DNA of 64,000 nt, taken from contig JAQPZY010000514.1 in assembly GCA_029931535.1 (NCBI GenBank), positions 124,001-188,000 of the forward strand, read 5' to 3'. Source of the DNA: Margaritifera margaritifera. Its lineage: Eukaryota > Mollusca > Bivalvia > Unionida > Margaritiferidae. Of this stretch, positions 33,109 through 45,502 are shown piece by piece (position 1 is the stretch's first letter; each line of letters begins with the position of its first letter). The position numbers and the translations under genes are program-made. The notes below the pieces were generated by a model that saw only the letters and a program-made list of their open reading frames with translations, did not search any database and had not been told where the DNA came from.

Positions 33109-34375
33109 TTATATCTTAGCTTCACTTAACCTTGGAAATTTTCCACGGAGGTACTTGAAAGCTGCTTGTGTTTTGTCCATGACCTTGACAAAGTTCTTCA
33201 TCAGACCCAGCTTGATGTGCAAGGGTGGTAACAAAATCTTCCTTGATTCAACAAGTGGGGGATGCTGAACACTTTTCATCCCAGGCCCCAATGACTGTTG
33301 GAGTGGCCAATCTTTCTTGATGTAGTGGGAATCTCTCGCACGACTATCCCATTCGAAGAGAAAACAGCACTAATTTGTTTATCCAGTCTGCAGACCAAGC
33401 AATAGAGCAAGAACCTTGAAATCGCCACAAAGCTGCCACTGGTCATATTTTATACACCTCAAAAGTTGTTTCTGTTTCATATTTTCATAGGTTTCCTTCA
33501 AAAAGACTGCATGACCAACTGGAATTGATGGCATAACACTGCCATTATGCAACAAAACAGCTTTAAGACTCGTCTTCGATGAATCAAGGAGCAGTCTCCA
33601 CTCATCTGGATCATTAACGATGTGGAGGGCTCCCATCACACCATCGATGTTGTTGCAGGCTACAAGATCACCTTCCATGAAGAAGAATGAGACAAAATCC
33701 TTTTGAAGGTCACGGAACATGGAAACCATAACATCACCTGCCAGGAGATTCCACTGCTGTAGTCTGCAGCCCAACAGATCTGCCTTACTCTTGGGTAGTT
33801 CCAAATCCCTGACAAGGTCATTCAGTTCACCTTGTGTTATGAGGTGTGGTTCAGAGGAGGAGGATGGGATAACATATGGGTCATGTGACTTTGATGGTTC
33901 AGGAGTAGAAGTTTCATCCTCTTCCTCTTCCTCGTCTGACACAAGTGAAAATGATTCTGGTGCATCAGGGACCGGCAGTCCTTCTCCGTTAGGTACTGGG
34001 CGTATAGCTGATGGAATGTTTGGATAATGCACAGTCCACTTTTTCTTCTTTGACACACCTTTCCCAACTGGAGGCACCATGAAGAAGTAACAATTGCTGA
34101 TATGATCTGTTGGCTCTCTCCAGATCATTGGCACTGCAAAAGGCATAGATTTTCTTTTCCTGTTCAACCACTGGCGAAGATTTGTTGCACACGTGTTGCA
34201 GCATATGTGCGGGGCCCACCTCTTGTCCTGATCTCCAAGTTTGCAGTCAAAATAAAGATGATAGGCTTTCTTAACCATAGTGGTTATGCTGCGCTTTTGT
34301 GATGCAAAGGTCACTTCACCACAAACATAGCAGAAGTTATCTGCATTATTCACACAAGTACGAGGCATCTCTGCT
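33109..34375 (-). pseudogene. Uncharacterised repeated Cys-rich gene family, copy 2 (truncated)
   Basis: The main frame (33379-34368, 329 codons) starts MPRTCVNNADNFCYVCGEV and carries the same N-terminal Cys clusters, an acidic DEEEEEDE stretch, and DPDEWRLLLDSSKTSLKA. The homology goes on in another register (33109-33291: LPPLHIKLGLMKNFVK, KFPRLSEAKI) and then stops at the inverted segment, so the C-terminal third found in copy 1 is absent. Two TAA/TAG stops lie where copy 1 reads GYTKYCCFLCEW, and one of its Cys codons is changed. It sits exactly between duplication units 1 and 2. Confidence 0.75.
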
Positions 34376-34880
34376 CACTTTGGCTAAACAGAAAGGTTTT
34401 CCTTTGCAAAATCAAACACTGACAAATAAGAGTTGTGGACACTGTATGATTTCTAGAGCTGATATAGGGAACTTTCTTCAGCAGAGTGATGTAAGCTTAG
34501 TTATGATTGCTTCATCCATGACTTGTAGGAATAACATGATGCAATTCATATCATGTATTATGCAATACCAGCTTCAGATTGCATCATTCATTGTTTTGCC
34601 TAAAAAGCAAGTAATGTGCAAACCCAGTCATAGATTTATTGATAGATCCAGTCAAAGATGTATTTTAGTCATTTCTGGTTTAAATTGAGATCTCTTCCCT
34701 TTATAACTCACTTATCGTCCGCCATTCCCAAGTCAAGGGTCGTATATACTGACCCAGTATCATATCTTTAAAACTAGAGCCAATCAATAATTTTAAGCAT
34801 CATTTTCGTTCTCAGTGACCCAGAATTAGTAAAGTTTCACAACATTTATTGCGGAAGCATTTTGGATGTAGACCAGTGTT
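34376..34880 (-). repeat. Conserved 5' flank of repeat-family copy 2
   Basis: Matches 14466-14974. At its end (gaccagtgttattggtctt) it runs directly into unit 2 sequence that equals 48490-48600, so the element end and the unit edge coincide. Confidence 0.85.
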
Positions 34881-35000
34881 ATTGGTCTTAATCACATGAA
34901 AGGTCTCAAATTGATAAATGAACTTTTGTGTGTCTCCAGACCTTCAGTTAATGATAATAGTCAGAAAATATAATTTGCTACTAGATATATGGTTGAAGAG
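34881..35000. repeat. Start of duplication unit 2
   Basis: ttggtcttaatcacatgaaaggtctcaaattgataaatgaac and the following bases match 48491-48600 (unit 3) and, less well, 16680-16800 (unit 1). Confidence 0.85.
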
Positions 35001-35501
35001 ACAAAAACAATGAAAGTATGCCTTTCATTACAGACCATTTGACAGAGATTAAAAGATGTTTAAAAAAGTCATCAGTCCATAAATATTAATACATCGTTAC
35101 TATCAGGTAGTTGGGCATTTTACAAGAATCCCCATGCTATGTTTTATAGGTCTGTTTGCATTCAACATGATTGTTGTGATGGTCTTATAGTATTTTACAC
35201 CAGTCGTACATGTAAGGAGGGCTTGATTCGAATGACTCGGATGAATATTTCGAATTTGTTGTATTAATAAAATAAGGAACTATTTTCTATAGATATATTT
35301 GGAATACAAATATATATAGTTCAGCATATATTTGTGTATATACTAATGGGCATAAAATATAAATACACGCACTTAACTAACTTTTGCTTTTGTGGCAGTT
35401 CTTGTTCAAGAGGCTCACTCTTCGGGTAAGGTCAAAACGGGGAAGCGAGTGGATACGTAGTAGAACATAATCCTAGCTATAATTAATTATTATTGCTATT
35501 A

Positions 35502-35559
<58 letters not shown>

Positions 35560-35975
35560 GTAGTAGTGGTTGTGTTTGTCTTTTTTTTATTTTTGCACGT
35601 TTGTCGTCGTCATTAGTATTATTATTATTGTTGCAGTTGTTGATGTTATTGTTGTTACGGTCGATGCTATTACCAGTAGTAGCAGACCGTATATTAGTGG
35701 ATGTTGCTTTGTTGTTGTGTACTCAGTAATGGGATCACAAGTTTTCACCACCATTATAAGAAGGAAATAAAAAAGCATGAATCCATGTTTTAATTTCAAA
35801 TAACATGGTGTACTTAAAAGCTATATATGTTCAACAAAGCAGCCATAAGGTGAAAGCTAAATTAGCTCCGAGACAACCAGAAGCTAGTAAAACACTTGTA
35901 GAATAAATTCGTATTACAAGGGACATCTTCCAAGTTTTTTAACTGAAACTTACACCTAGATTAGTATAAGATTTG
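35001..35975. other. Intergenic DNA with an (ATT)n tract
   Basis: No supported gene. 35500-35560 is (ATT)n passing into GTA/GTT-rich sequence, which creates spurious frames on both strands. Confidence 0.6.
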
Positions 35976-36920
35976 TGTACCCTTTTAGGTCACTACACCA
36001 CGTATTTTGGCCACATGACTTCCAAGGAGCACAGCAGAAATTATTCATTGTAATTTATTTTAACTGATAAGATAGACTAGATTACAGTTTTGTAATTACA
36101 AATAGGAGAACATATTTAGTTCTTTTAGTTTCTAAAACTTCACAAGAAAATGACGAGTTGCGTCCCTTTTCATTTGGGTCTGGGGTTATTCAGCATATAA
36201 ATCTTGTCTGTAAGCGCATATGTTAATACAAAAAGCCATATTTGGCTTCTTATCATTCCATATTCATCACAATACTCTCACATAAGCCGACTGTCTTTTG
36301 ATCTCGGCAAGTTGAGCAACTGGTTAATCCAGATATTGTTTCCATGTGTGAACAGTTGTTTCTTTTCCCAATTATACAAGTTTGCTGAGCAAAGCGCCAG
36401 TCCCTTGTTACACAGTTATATGTAAACTGTCAGTTAATAGTAACGTTAATGCTTTTGCATGGTGCACACAACCATGATCAGTGATTTTTTAAATGGTCAG
36501 TGATGAATAAATGTATAGGATGGATTGAAGTGAGCATAATACAGTAATTTTGTGTGGAACATATATTTGGTAGAGAACAACATATACATGTATTTTATTA
36601 TTTTGTTAAATAGTGCACTAAACTAAATCTGATGACAAAATAATAATAATAATAATAATCATAATAATAACTATAAGTATATGTATAATAAGTACAATAT
36701 GTATAATAAATATAATAGTAATCGGTGCATGATATTTATTCAAAAACCAAGTTGAAAGTTGAATCTACATACAAAGGTCACCTGTGTACAAAGGACATAC
36801 ATACTTGTGGTTGTAAATTCATTTTGAAGTGGGGCATAAACAAGTACCCTTGTATTTTCTCACTACCCACTTCCGAGTAGATCACGAACGCGCTTTCCGA
36901 TCTACTGCATACAAAGTATA
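35976..36920. repeat. Unit 2 block matching unit 1 (20160-21055) and the window end (62800-62990)
   Basis: 35976-36130 (cacttttaggtcactacacc-like text, aattacaaataggagaaca) also resembles 62820-62970, and 36145-36920 resembles unit 1. Contains a small aat/taa-rich insertion at 36640-36730. No gene. Confidence 0.75.
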
Positions 36921-37291
36921 AACCACACACTCATACCCTACACGAGAACAGCACCTGAACAGTACTTACATTTAAACAATACGATCTTTTTAGGATTGGG
37001 CTTTCGCCGACGCGCAACAAGGTAAAATAAAAAAAAATGATCCAATCTTAAATTCAAATTACTGCTCTATCGCTCTTTTATTAGCCCTCTATAATGTACA
37101 TCACCAATTATATCTGTACAGGAGCTCTGGGACAAATACCTTACTACGGTTCTATTTGAACAATTATTATTCCATTAAACTGAGATGAACAAATGCTCTA
37201 ATTGTTGTACTCAAAAATCACAACTGATTAATTCAAATGCTAGCTATCACATTACATACATACAATGTACACAACTCTATCTCTCTCTCTT

Positions 37292-37359
<68 letters not shown>

Positions 37360-39480
37360 CGAGAACATTGGCCACAAACGGTCTAGAACGCTAGAACGTT
37401 GGCAGTATTCTTGGCGGAGCAAACATTCTTAGCTGATAAACTTAAGTCAGTTGCAGAGATATACTAAAGCACAAACAGACTTACCTTTTTGTTCTGCCAG
37501 CACATATATTGAAATGCAGCACTGTCTAAAACAGAGTGTACAGGTATGCAGAGGAAACCAGTATTCATATATTCTGCAATTATATTATTTTAAAACTGAT
37601 ATTTACTGCTGAGTTAGTTTAAGTACAGAAATTGAAGCCAACGGTTGTTGGATCGAGTCTCGTGTCCAACAAATATTTTGCATATTAAATTGAGTATCAC
37701 CTTAGTACCTCAAACTGGGTTTCAAAATGTTTCAAAAGACCGATAAAATAAAAGCTGTCACTTACGCGCTTTGAACCGACCTATTCAACCATAGGGTGGA
37801 CATCGTCTTGCGCAAAGCTAGAGCATTTGGAGCTTCGTGACAAAATGGGAAAATAAAAAGGCTAAACGATCTTCCATCAGTACGACTGAAGCAGCCTGGG
37901 CCAGAGAAAAAGACGCTATGAAGGTACTATTCCCATGAATGACTTGCATAAACAGCCGCGTGCGACAAGCAGCAACACAAACACTCCGAACTAAGGACAA
38001 ATTTATATCGTGTAGGAGAGAAATAAATCCCAACTGTGTCCTCTCCTCCACTCACCGCGACAAACAATATTCACTAAAAGAACGTAATCATGGTAGTCGT
38101 CCGGATGAGTTAAACACGTCCCGACAAATAGGGTACCCCCAGTTGTCACTTGATGATGAATCACCACTTGTAGTAGCGTACGAAAACGAAAACTATTGTC
38201 ACCTGCAATCAATATTATCAAATTTAAGATGTTTACAAGGAACATTTATTAATAATCTGACAGAGACTGGCTTCTCACACCACCTTCATGTTAATTGAAG
38301 ATAATACGGTTAAAAATCTTCCAAATTGATAAGAGTTTACCAAAGCACCGACCCGGGCGTGTAGAGTAAAGTTTGTGCCGTACAACAACATAATCAGAGG
38401 TTTCCCAGAAACAAGTAAAAATATCAAGACACATATTATCTGTCTCTATTTCCCTCTTTCTCAATCTATATATGATCATGGTAATGCTGTGACTCTAGAG
38501 ACATAACTTCAAATAAAATAGGCTATGACACTTGATAGACTACATTCATGCATGCAAATGTTTATCTTACAGCTCTTATCCACTTGCATGCATACCAGCA
38601 AGTGATTTTATATTGGAAATCTTCGATCAATAACACAGTTTCATTTTATATTACATTTGCTAGATATAAAAATAGAATACTGGTTTTAGTACTTTCTGTT
38701 ACGTTTTATTCTTATTTTAGTGTGTTATTATATTTCAATATTATGTGAATAACTCAAACGATCCAATGCCAGTTATTGTCAAATGATATCAGAATTTTTA
38801 TATATTTTGCCTATTTATATCATTGCTGACTTTTTGTCGATTCTTATCTGGTTTACAATCTGAAGTACTTGTCTAAAGACAATAGGTTTGACGTTAGCTC
38901 TCGTTATTATAGATGTAAGTATGTACGCTTGCACGAACTACGTAGGTACGTACTTATGTATGTATGTATTGGAGCTTATCGTGGTGAAATCGACTTTTAA
39001 AAAATACTAGCCCCCTCCAGGCAAAAAAAGTACAATGACATGGCTGGTCATAGCATAGAAAAGGAAACAACAATAACCAATAAAAAGAACACTGAAGAGT
39101 TAGAAATTGAGTAAAACTATCAACATGAAATTTTAATTGACAAAAGATTCACTATACATGATTGCGGTTCTAAGTTTCTTTCTTCTTTTTCATCTCACAG
39201 TACCCGAGGAAAATAAATCTTACTTAATATATAAACATTGCAAATTGAATTATGAGGAATTTAAATTATACAAGTTGCATAGAAGGGGACAATGTTCGGT
39301 TTTCATTTCTACTTTTAAAAAAAATAGAAAAATACTCTTAAAGTCTAGAACACGAAGTGATAATTTTACCACAATATTCCTTAGATGCCAACTATTCAGA
39401 TAGCATTGATCGGGATTATTTTACCGACGTTTATGAAATATATTTGCATTGCATCTTCGAACAATGCACTAACAAAAATA
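36921..39480. other. Unit 2-specific insertion-like stretch
   Basis: Absent from unit 1, where the flanks are adjacent (~21055). Contains a (CT)n tract at 37277-37354. A 119-codon plus-strand frame at 37939-38298 has no recognisable motif, and its codon content does not persuade me. No terminal repeats were found, so the origin is unclear. Confidence 0.5.
37277..37354. repeat. (CT)n microsatellite
   Basis: About 78 bp of nearly pure CT repeat. Poly-(Ser-Leu) frames here are artefacts. Confidence 0.97.
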
Positions 39481-39484
39481 ACTA

Positions 39485-40720
39485 GACGATTTGTTTTTGT
39501 TTTAACCTTGAGAATGTGACAGTGTATGAAGCAAACTAACAAATAACAGGCGCATTGAAAGAGTTTTTCATTTTGAGTTCAATATTGTTTTCGGAATACA
39601 GAAGTTTTCTTCTGAGAAAATGCGTTATCATGGACTGTGTATTTCAAGGAGTGGTTGGTTGGTTGGTTTCTAAATGCACTTTCAACACATTAATGGCTAT
39701 ATCATGCAGAAGAAATAGGAACTAGGGGCCTTTCGCAAGGACACACCGAGGCACTTGTCCTGGTCTGGTCTGGGCAGGTATTGAACCCACAACTCTTGGA
39801 TTACAAGTCCGATGCTATACCTGAGGTGTACAAGAACGTTAAATTTTTACAGAGTGGAAAAATATTATTTTTTGTAGCACAAGATGAAATATATTTGTAT
39901 TAACACGGGAAAATAAACTTTCATTTTCATTCTATAACAGTCTTTCTGCTGAATGGAGCATATAGGATTCAATTCACTCTTCAACCTTACCACTTTCGCA
40001 AGTTCGCCTCATCTTGAATCTCATTAAAGGTTTATCATACAAATAATGATCTGGCAATTTAAGAGAACGGTCAGCTTAGGATATTCTATGATGTTAAACA
40101 AATTACTTTTCTGACATATTATAAAATACCTGCCCATATCCAAGCACAACATTAAGCAAGATAAAACGTTATGACATTAATAGTGGTATAGTGTAACTAC
40201 TACTACTACTACTTGTAGTAGTAGTAGAAGTTGCTACTTGTAGTAGAGGCAGTACTTTTTCTTGTTGCAATTATTGCTATTGGTAACTCTGATTTTATGT
40301 AGCGGCAATGGAAAATGTTCTTCAGTGTTATGGTAATTAATGAATGCTTTTCTTTATGGATATACCAGTGTTTCCGCATACCTTTAACACTTGCATTGTC
40401 TATGTTTCCACGACTACACTCTTATTTAGCTGCCCAAGCCACCCCAGTCATGATGACTAAATTTTTTGTCATTGCTTTCAAGTTTCATTTATATTAATAA
40501 TTAGCATGATCATCAGTAATGGCAGTAACGGCAACTGAGATAATAGTAGCAGTACCAGTAGTTGCATAAGTAGCAGTAGTAATAGCAGTAGAAATAGTAG
40601 CTGTAGCAGAAACAGCAGTAGTAGTAATAGCAAAATAGTAGTATTGTGCGTAGTAATAGTATGTGCAGCCTCATCAGTAGTAGCAGTAGTAGTAATAGTA
40701 ATGGTGGTGGTGGTGGTAGT
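39485..40720. repeat. Unit 2 block matching unit 1 at 21056-22350
   Basis: Colinear with unit 1, including the tRNA-derived SINE at ~39652-39831 (minus strand; head CATCGGACTTGTAATCCAAG with anticodon-like TGT and GTGGGTTCAATACC). It also includes one diverged copy of the 820-bp unit that is triplicated in unit 1. Confidence 0.85.
39652..39831 (-). mobile_element. tRNA-derived SINE, unit 2 copy
   Basis: Same insertion as 21250-21434. This copy keeps the better T-arm (GGGTTCAATACC) and a Thr(TGT)-like anticodon loop CTTGTAA, so the ancestor was probably tRNA-Thr-related. Confidence 0.75.
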
Positions 40721-40731
40721 TATGTGAAAGT

Positions 40732-40861
40732 TATCACTGTACCTGAGAAGATATACAATATCAACTACCTGGGATATCACTGTACCTAACAAGATATACA
40801 TTATCAATTACCTGGGATATCACTATACCTAAAAAGATATTAAATAGCACCTACATGAGAT
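40732..40861. repeat. 43-bp tandem repeat, three units
   Basis: Units starting tatcactgtacct at 40732, 40775 and 40818, each ending tacctgggatat-like; the third has diverged. Confidence 0.9.
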
Positions 40862-41516
40862 AAACTGGAAGGTAAGAACTCGTACAAGTTAAGGTGCTTT
40901 ATTATTGCGCATCTATTTCTTTTAGGTGCGAGAAATATTGAGATACCTTGAATTATGTGTGTATGTCCGGGATGTCTTAATTTACTCATCTATACATTAT
41001 CAGTTTAACTGCCATAAGCAAGTATCATGTGTTGATAATTTGTAAAATCTATAACAACAAATATAATTGTTAAATTAACGTAAAGATATTAACTATATCA
41101 ACATATGAGTATTCTTATATAACATAAAAATCTCCATGAATATAACCGAGAAACTACCATGTTTAGTCTTAATACAATGTTTTTTATATTCATATGTTGA
41201 GCAGGGTTTCTGAAAATAGTTGTTTCAGTTTATACAAATCCGATTGACATAAAATGAGTGAGAAAGCCATGGAAATCTTTTTATCGTATAATACAGAATG
41301 ATAGAACCAGGCAAAAGACCCTCGGTCAATCCATCTTGGATATTCATGTTGCAGAAAAAAAGAGTGGTACAAATTTGAATGGTATGCAAAATGTGCGACG
41401 TAATAATTGTTTCACAAAACAATCGATTTACATGAGAGAAAACCGTTCAGCATTGTTTAAGATGTGTATAACATAACGAGATCAAAGTAGTCCAGGCTAA
41501 AATATCTATGAATTGC

Positions 41517-41551
<35 letters not shown>

Positions 41552-42979
41552 CACACACATTTATGTGACACTTAGAACAATTGTTCCCAACAAATTGGTT
41601 TTGATTTGGAATTTATTACTTTGGAAAACAAAAATGCATACCCTCTATAGTATCGATAGAAAAAGTGCATGTTCGATTCATTTAAAGCGATTTTTTTCTT
41701 ACGTCTGAATGATTTGTGCGCCGTAGTAAATAATATCTGACCTACTATATTTCTCCAAAACGAATAATAAATAATATCCGACCTATCTCTCTCCAAGGAA
41801 TCCATCATTTTATCCTAGACGTCATCCCTGGCATCAATCAATTGGAAGTTTGCCATCCTGGCATGAACCAATCATAAGTTGACCTTCCTGACATGAACCA
41901 ATCAGAAGTTGATATTAGTTCATTCGAAGAGGTTTACTTGGTATTATTCCTGCAGTTCCACCAACTTTAATGACAAATAGAATTTAGAACAAAAATGGTA
42001 CTTTCATTTTGGGAGAAATTTGTTCCTTGAAAGGCAATATTACATTCATTTGTCTGATTTTAGGAGCTTTCGTTCATGTTGTTCAGATTTACTGAGTTGA
42101 ATAAGACTGTGGATTAGTTCCGAGTCGACCGAATGTTTTCACCTACCGGAAATAACACTTCATGTTGTCCGTATGGTATACTTATGGATTATCTTTTGCA
42201 TAGATAGCACTAAACAATTTCTTACTAGTGGCTTTCTCCCTCGTTATTTACAGTGGTGCCAAGAATTCATGGCTTTGTATTGTATGCACAATGGGGCGAT
42301 ACTAGTCCAGAAATAATTTGTGTTAGCAAGATTCGAGATTACGTGCATAAGCGGCTTTCCATTTTATCTTAGGTCTGTTTATATGTGTATGTGGAATTTT
42401 TTAAATGAGAATAATTTGGTCGGAAAGCGGTCTATTCTTGGTCCACTTTCCTCTTTGTTAAAGTAATATATGGGACGCAATTGCTACCGCCTTATATATG
42501 AAATATCTCCTATTTTGTTCAGTGTAGGTTTTTATGTTGCTGAAAATCGTGGATTTTAGAAATACGTATACGTTGCTGGAGGGGTTTGGTGTAACTGTCA
42601 ATTGTGTAATTGTAGAAGGATCAGTTTTGCCGTGTCACCCTTTCCGATGATTCGGTTCTCCATTCTTTGGCAAGTTTGGAAATGTATGCATGTTTATCGT
42701 TGTGGCGCTAATATAGAACATTGCCTCCGGGCGCCTCGGTAGGGTCGCCACTAAGGACCATTGCCCCCCGGGCGCCTCGAACCCTCGCGCCGCCACTATC
42801 CCCATTCAAACGAAGTAAGGTATTTATTATATACTCATTTCGTTTCTGGGACTGATTCTAAATATGAGCCCGTTTTGTCCCAATATCATATAAAAAGGAA
42901 AAGAGGTATTTATATTTCATAATAGATGCCTTCTATTGAGATCCGGTGGAGATATAGAGCCAAGTAAAAGTAAAGTTCG
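40862..42979. other. Intergenic DNA, unit 2
   Basis: No supported gene. Holds (AC)n at 41517-41560, an imperfect ~35-bp direct repeat around 41820-41915 (catgaaccaatcagaagttga-like), and a short GC-rich tandem pair at 42719-42805. Confidence 0.55.
42719..42805. repeat. Short GC-rich tandem duplication (period 40)
   Basis: cattgcctccgggcgcctcg (42719) and cattgccccccgggcgcctc (42759) start two diverged 40-bp copies. The patch is strongly GC-rich in an AT-rich region. Confidence 0.75.
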
Positions 42980-44855
42980 ATAATGTAAAAATGATGAATT
43001 ACACAACAATTTTAGGATGAACCCGTTTTCAATCCATATACCACGCATGTGGAAAAAGGGATATTTATCTTTCACTACGCTTATCGCCAACAGTAAAGCT
43101 CTTTATGCCGTAATATTTCGATGTCATCCCAGACTCGCTATGGGACTGATTTAAAACTGCAACATTCAAAACAAGAATTATTTGTATACGTTTCGTTCAG
43201 TATGAAGGTGTGCAGTATCGAGAAATACTACACGATTCCGACAATGTAAAGTTAATGGAGACAAAATTGAGTATATAAGAAGGAAAAACCGGCAGAGGTC
43301 CAACAAGGTTGAATTAAGAGACAAAAAAAGGAAGATATAATAATAGCTGATTTTTAAGTACAGATGAGAACAGATTAAGTGAACTGAATACTTGTTTTTA
43401 TTTCGTAAAAATTATTCTTGAGAGATAGCTGTCTGAATAATCATTTAAATGTACACGCCCTTCACTTTCTGTCTAGCACAGTTTCATTTCCTGACATCTG
43501 GGAACGGTATATCCTCGTCAGTGAATATGTCAGAATCAGGCCATAAAGATTAGTCTCAATCAAGGGCAAGGGCTTCACGTCTATACTCTGAAATACAGAT
43601 TAAGATTGACATTTCAATGTTCATAAATATTAGCGGGAAAAAAATCTTAAACCCTACTATTTCATATTCAGTCGAAAAAGTTCTGAGTGATATAGTAAAG
43701 AGAACAAATTACAAGGAGAGGATAATACACATACTTCGTTAAAACAAAAAATAAAAAAATACTACAGTTTCTTTAGAATTGCGAATAATATTCCCGTCTG
43801 TAGCTCCGTAAATTTGCACGTGAGCGTCTCGAAATGTAACACAAATTAGCAAATCCATTTTGCGTACGAATGATTTCAACACCTTTTGTATCAACATGCA
43901 GAGCAACACTACCAATTGCAAACATGCTGAAAGAGAGTGGTCTGCATACATGTAATCCTGGAGTTATGGAAGAACCTAAATGTTCACACAGGACTGAGCA
44001 GCTATGGGAGCCGTCGCGCCACAAATAAACAAACATCTTATGTTCATTAGACAAATCATGCCATAAAGAGATGCTAAGTAGAAATTTGAAACAGTTTAAT
44101 GAAAACTAGATGAAATAGACGATGTTTCTTTCCGTGTGGCACGCCACGGCTTATATAACCTTCAGTCTTGTGTCAAAATGGACTCTTCCATAACTTCAGG
44201 ACCAACATTGCGGATCACATGTACACAGACCACTCTTTTTTCAGCATGTATTGTATGTTGATACATGATACAAAAAAATGGTGCGAAACCAGTTGGGCAA
44301 TTTTATTTTGTCTAAATTCCGAGAACCTCCCGTGAAAGTTCACTGAGCTACATACGGAAATATCATTCGCGATGCTGAGCTGAATGAACTATTGCAATTA
44401 TTCTGCGGCTTGTTTTCTATATGGCTGTAAAAGCCACATATGTATATCACGATAATGATTCGTCGTGAAGTAAAACAGAACAAAACACAACATTTATTTT
44501 TCAACTCGTGTCGCATCATAATGTATGAGTACGGTTTTCAGGTTACGGTAGTAAATTTCAGATAAACATTGATTTACGACAAATACAAAGAGAAAAAAAA
44601 TGTATAACAAATATATAATTTCATCTTACAGAAACATTTAAAGTACTATCACTTGCAATAATAAAGTGCAGTATTCCTCTCCTGTCTTTGCTACCCAACA
44701 GTCTTCGATTAACTTCGTTCCACATTGGCCCTCTACATATATGGCTAACCAAAACAATGATTTGAGCAAGTATCCTCTTGTGATTGAGGAGTTACTCTCT
44801 ATAGCAAGTAAAATCAATTGACCATTTAGAGAGATTATTACTTAGCCTGATCGAT

Positions 44856-44861
44856 TTTATT
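44856..44861 (-). terminator. Polyadenylation signal AATAAA of the EF-hand gene
   Basis: AATAAA on the minus strand, ~75 nt past the stop codon at 44935-44937. The unit 1 copy has lost it. Confidence 0.6.
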
Positions 44862-44934
44862 ATGTTGCCTTTTATGGTGTTCATATACATTGACTAGAAA
44901 GAAAAACGTGTATGAAACTAGAGAAATATACATG

Positions 44935-45448
44935 TTACTTGCGTCGTTGTCTACAGAAGCTTCCACGCTTGTTCCCAGCTATCTTACTATGTAAATATAA
45001 TGAGAAATCTAATTGGCTCTTTATCTTTTGCTATTAATTTTTGTTTCGTTCTTTGTCATTCATGATATACTCATGAAGAACAGATACCTTTCAAGGATTT
45101 ATTGACATCTATAAGTTTTAAGAGTACACGTACATGGACACTACTTTTTTTGTATTTTGAGGCAATTCGCTGATAATGTACATGTAATTTTCAAACCTTT
45201 GAAAATTAAAAACAAGCAGAGAACCATTATAAAACTGAGGCAATTACTTCAATATGCACATGTATTGAGTGAATGATTTACCTTTAGCACCACCAATCTC
45301 CTTTTTTTATAGGAAAACATGTGTTAATGCAATTTTGCACACCTATGGCCTTGCTATCATTCATTTGATTTGGTGACAGGTGAACGGAAGAGAACAAGTT
45401 ATTACAATTAGGGTTTCACACAACATAATGCCATTCTCCGAAGCAAAC

Positions 45449-45502
<54 letters not shown>

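Noticed and set aside
37939..38298. 119-codon plus-strand ORF in unit 2
   Set aside because: No motif, no counterpart in unit 1, no splice or promoter support; retained only as a remark in the block description.
41820..41915. Short repeated array that could be taken for a CRISPR
   Set aside because: Only two or three imperfect direct repeats with no regular spacers, in an animal-type genome; a simple tandem duplication.
40862..42979. A hidden gene in the unit 2 intergenic stretch
   Set aside because: Frames of 60-78 codons overlap (AC)n or lack motifs on both strands; nothing is shared with unit 1.
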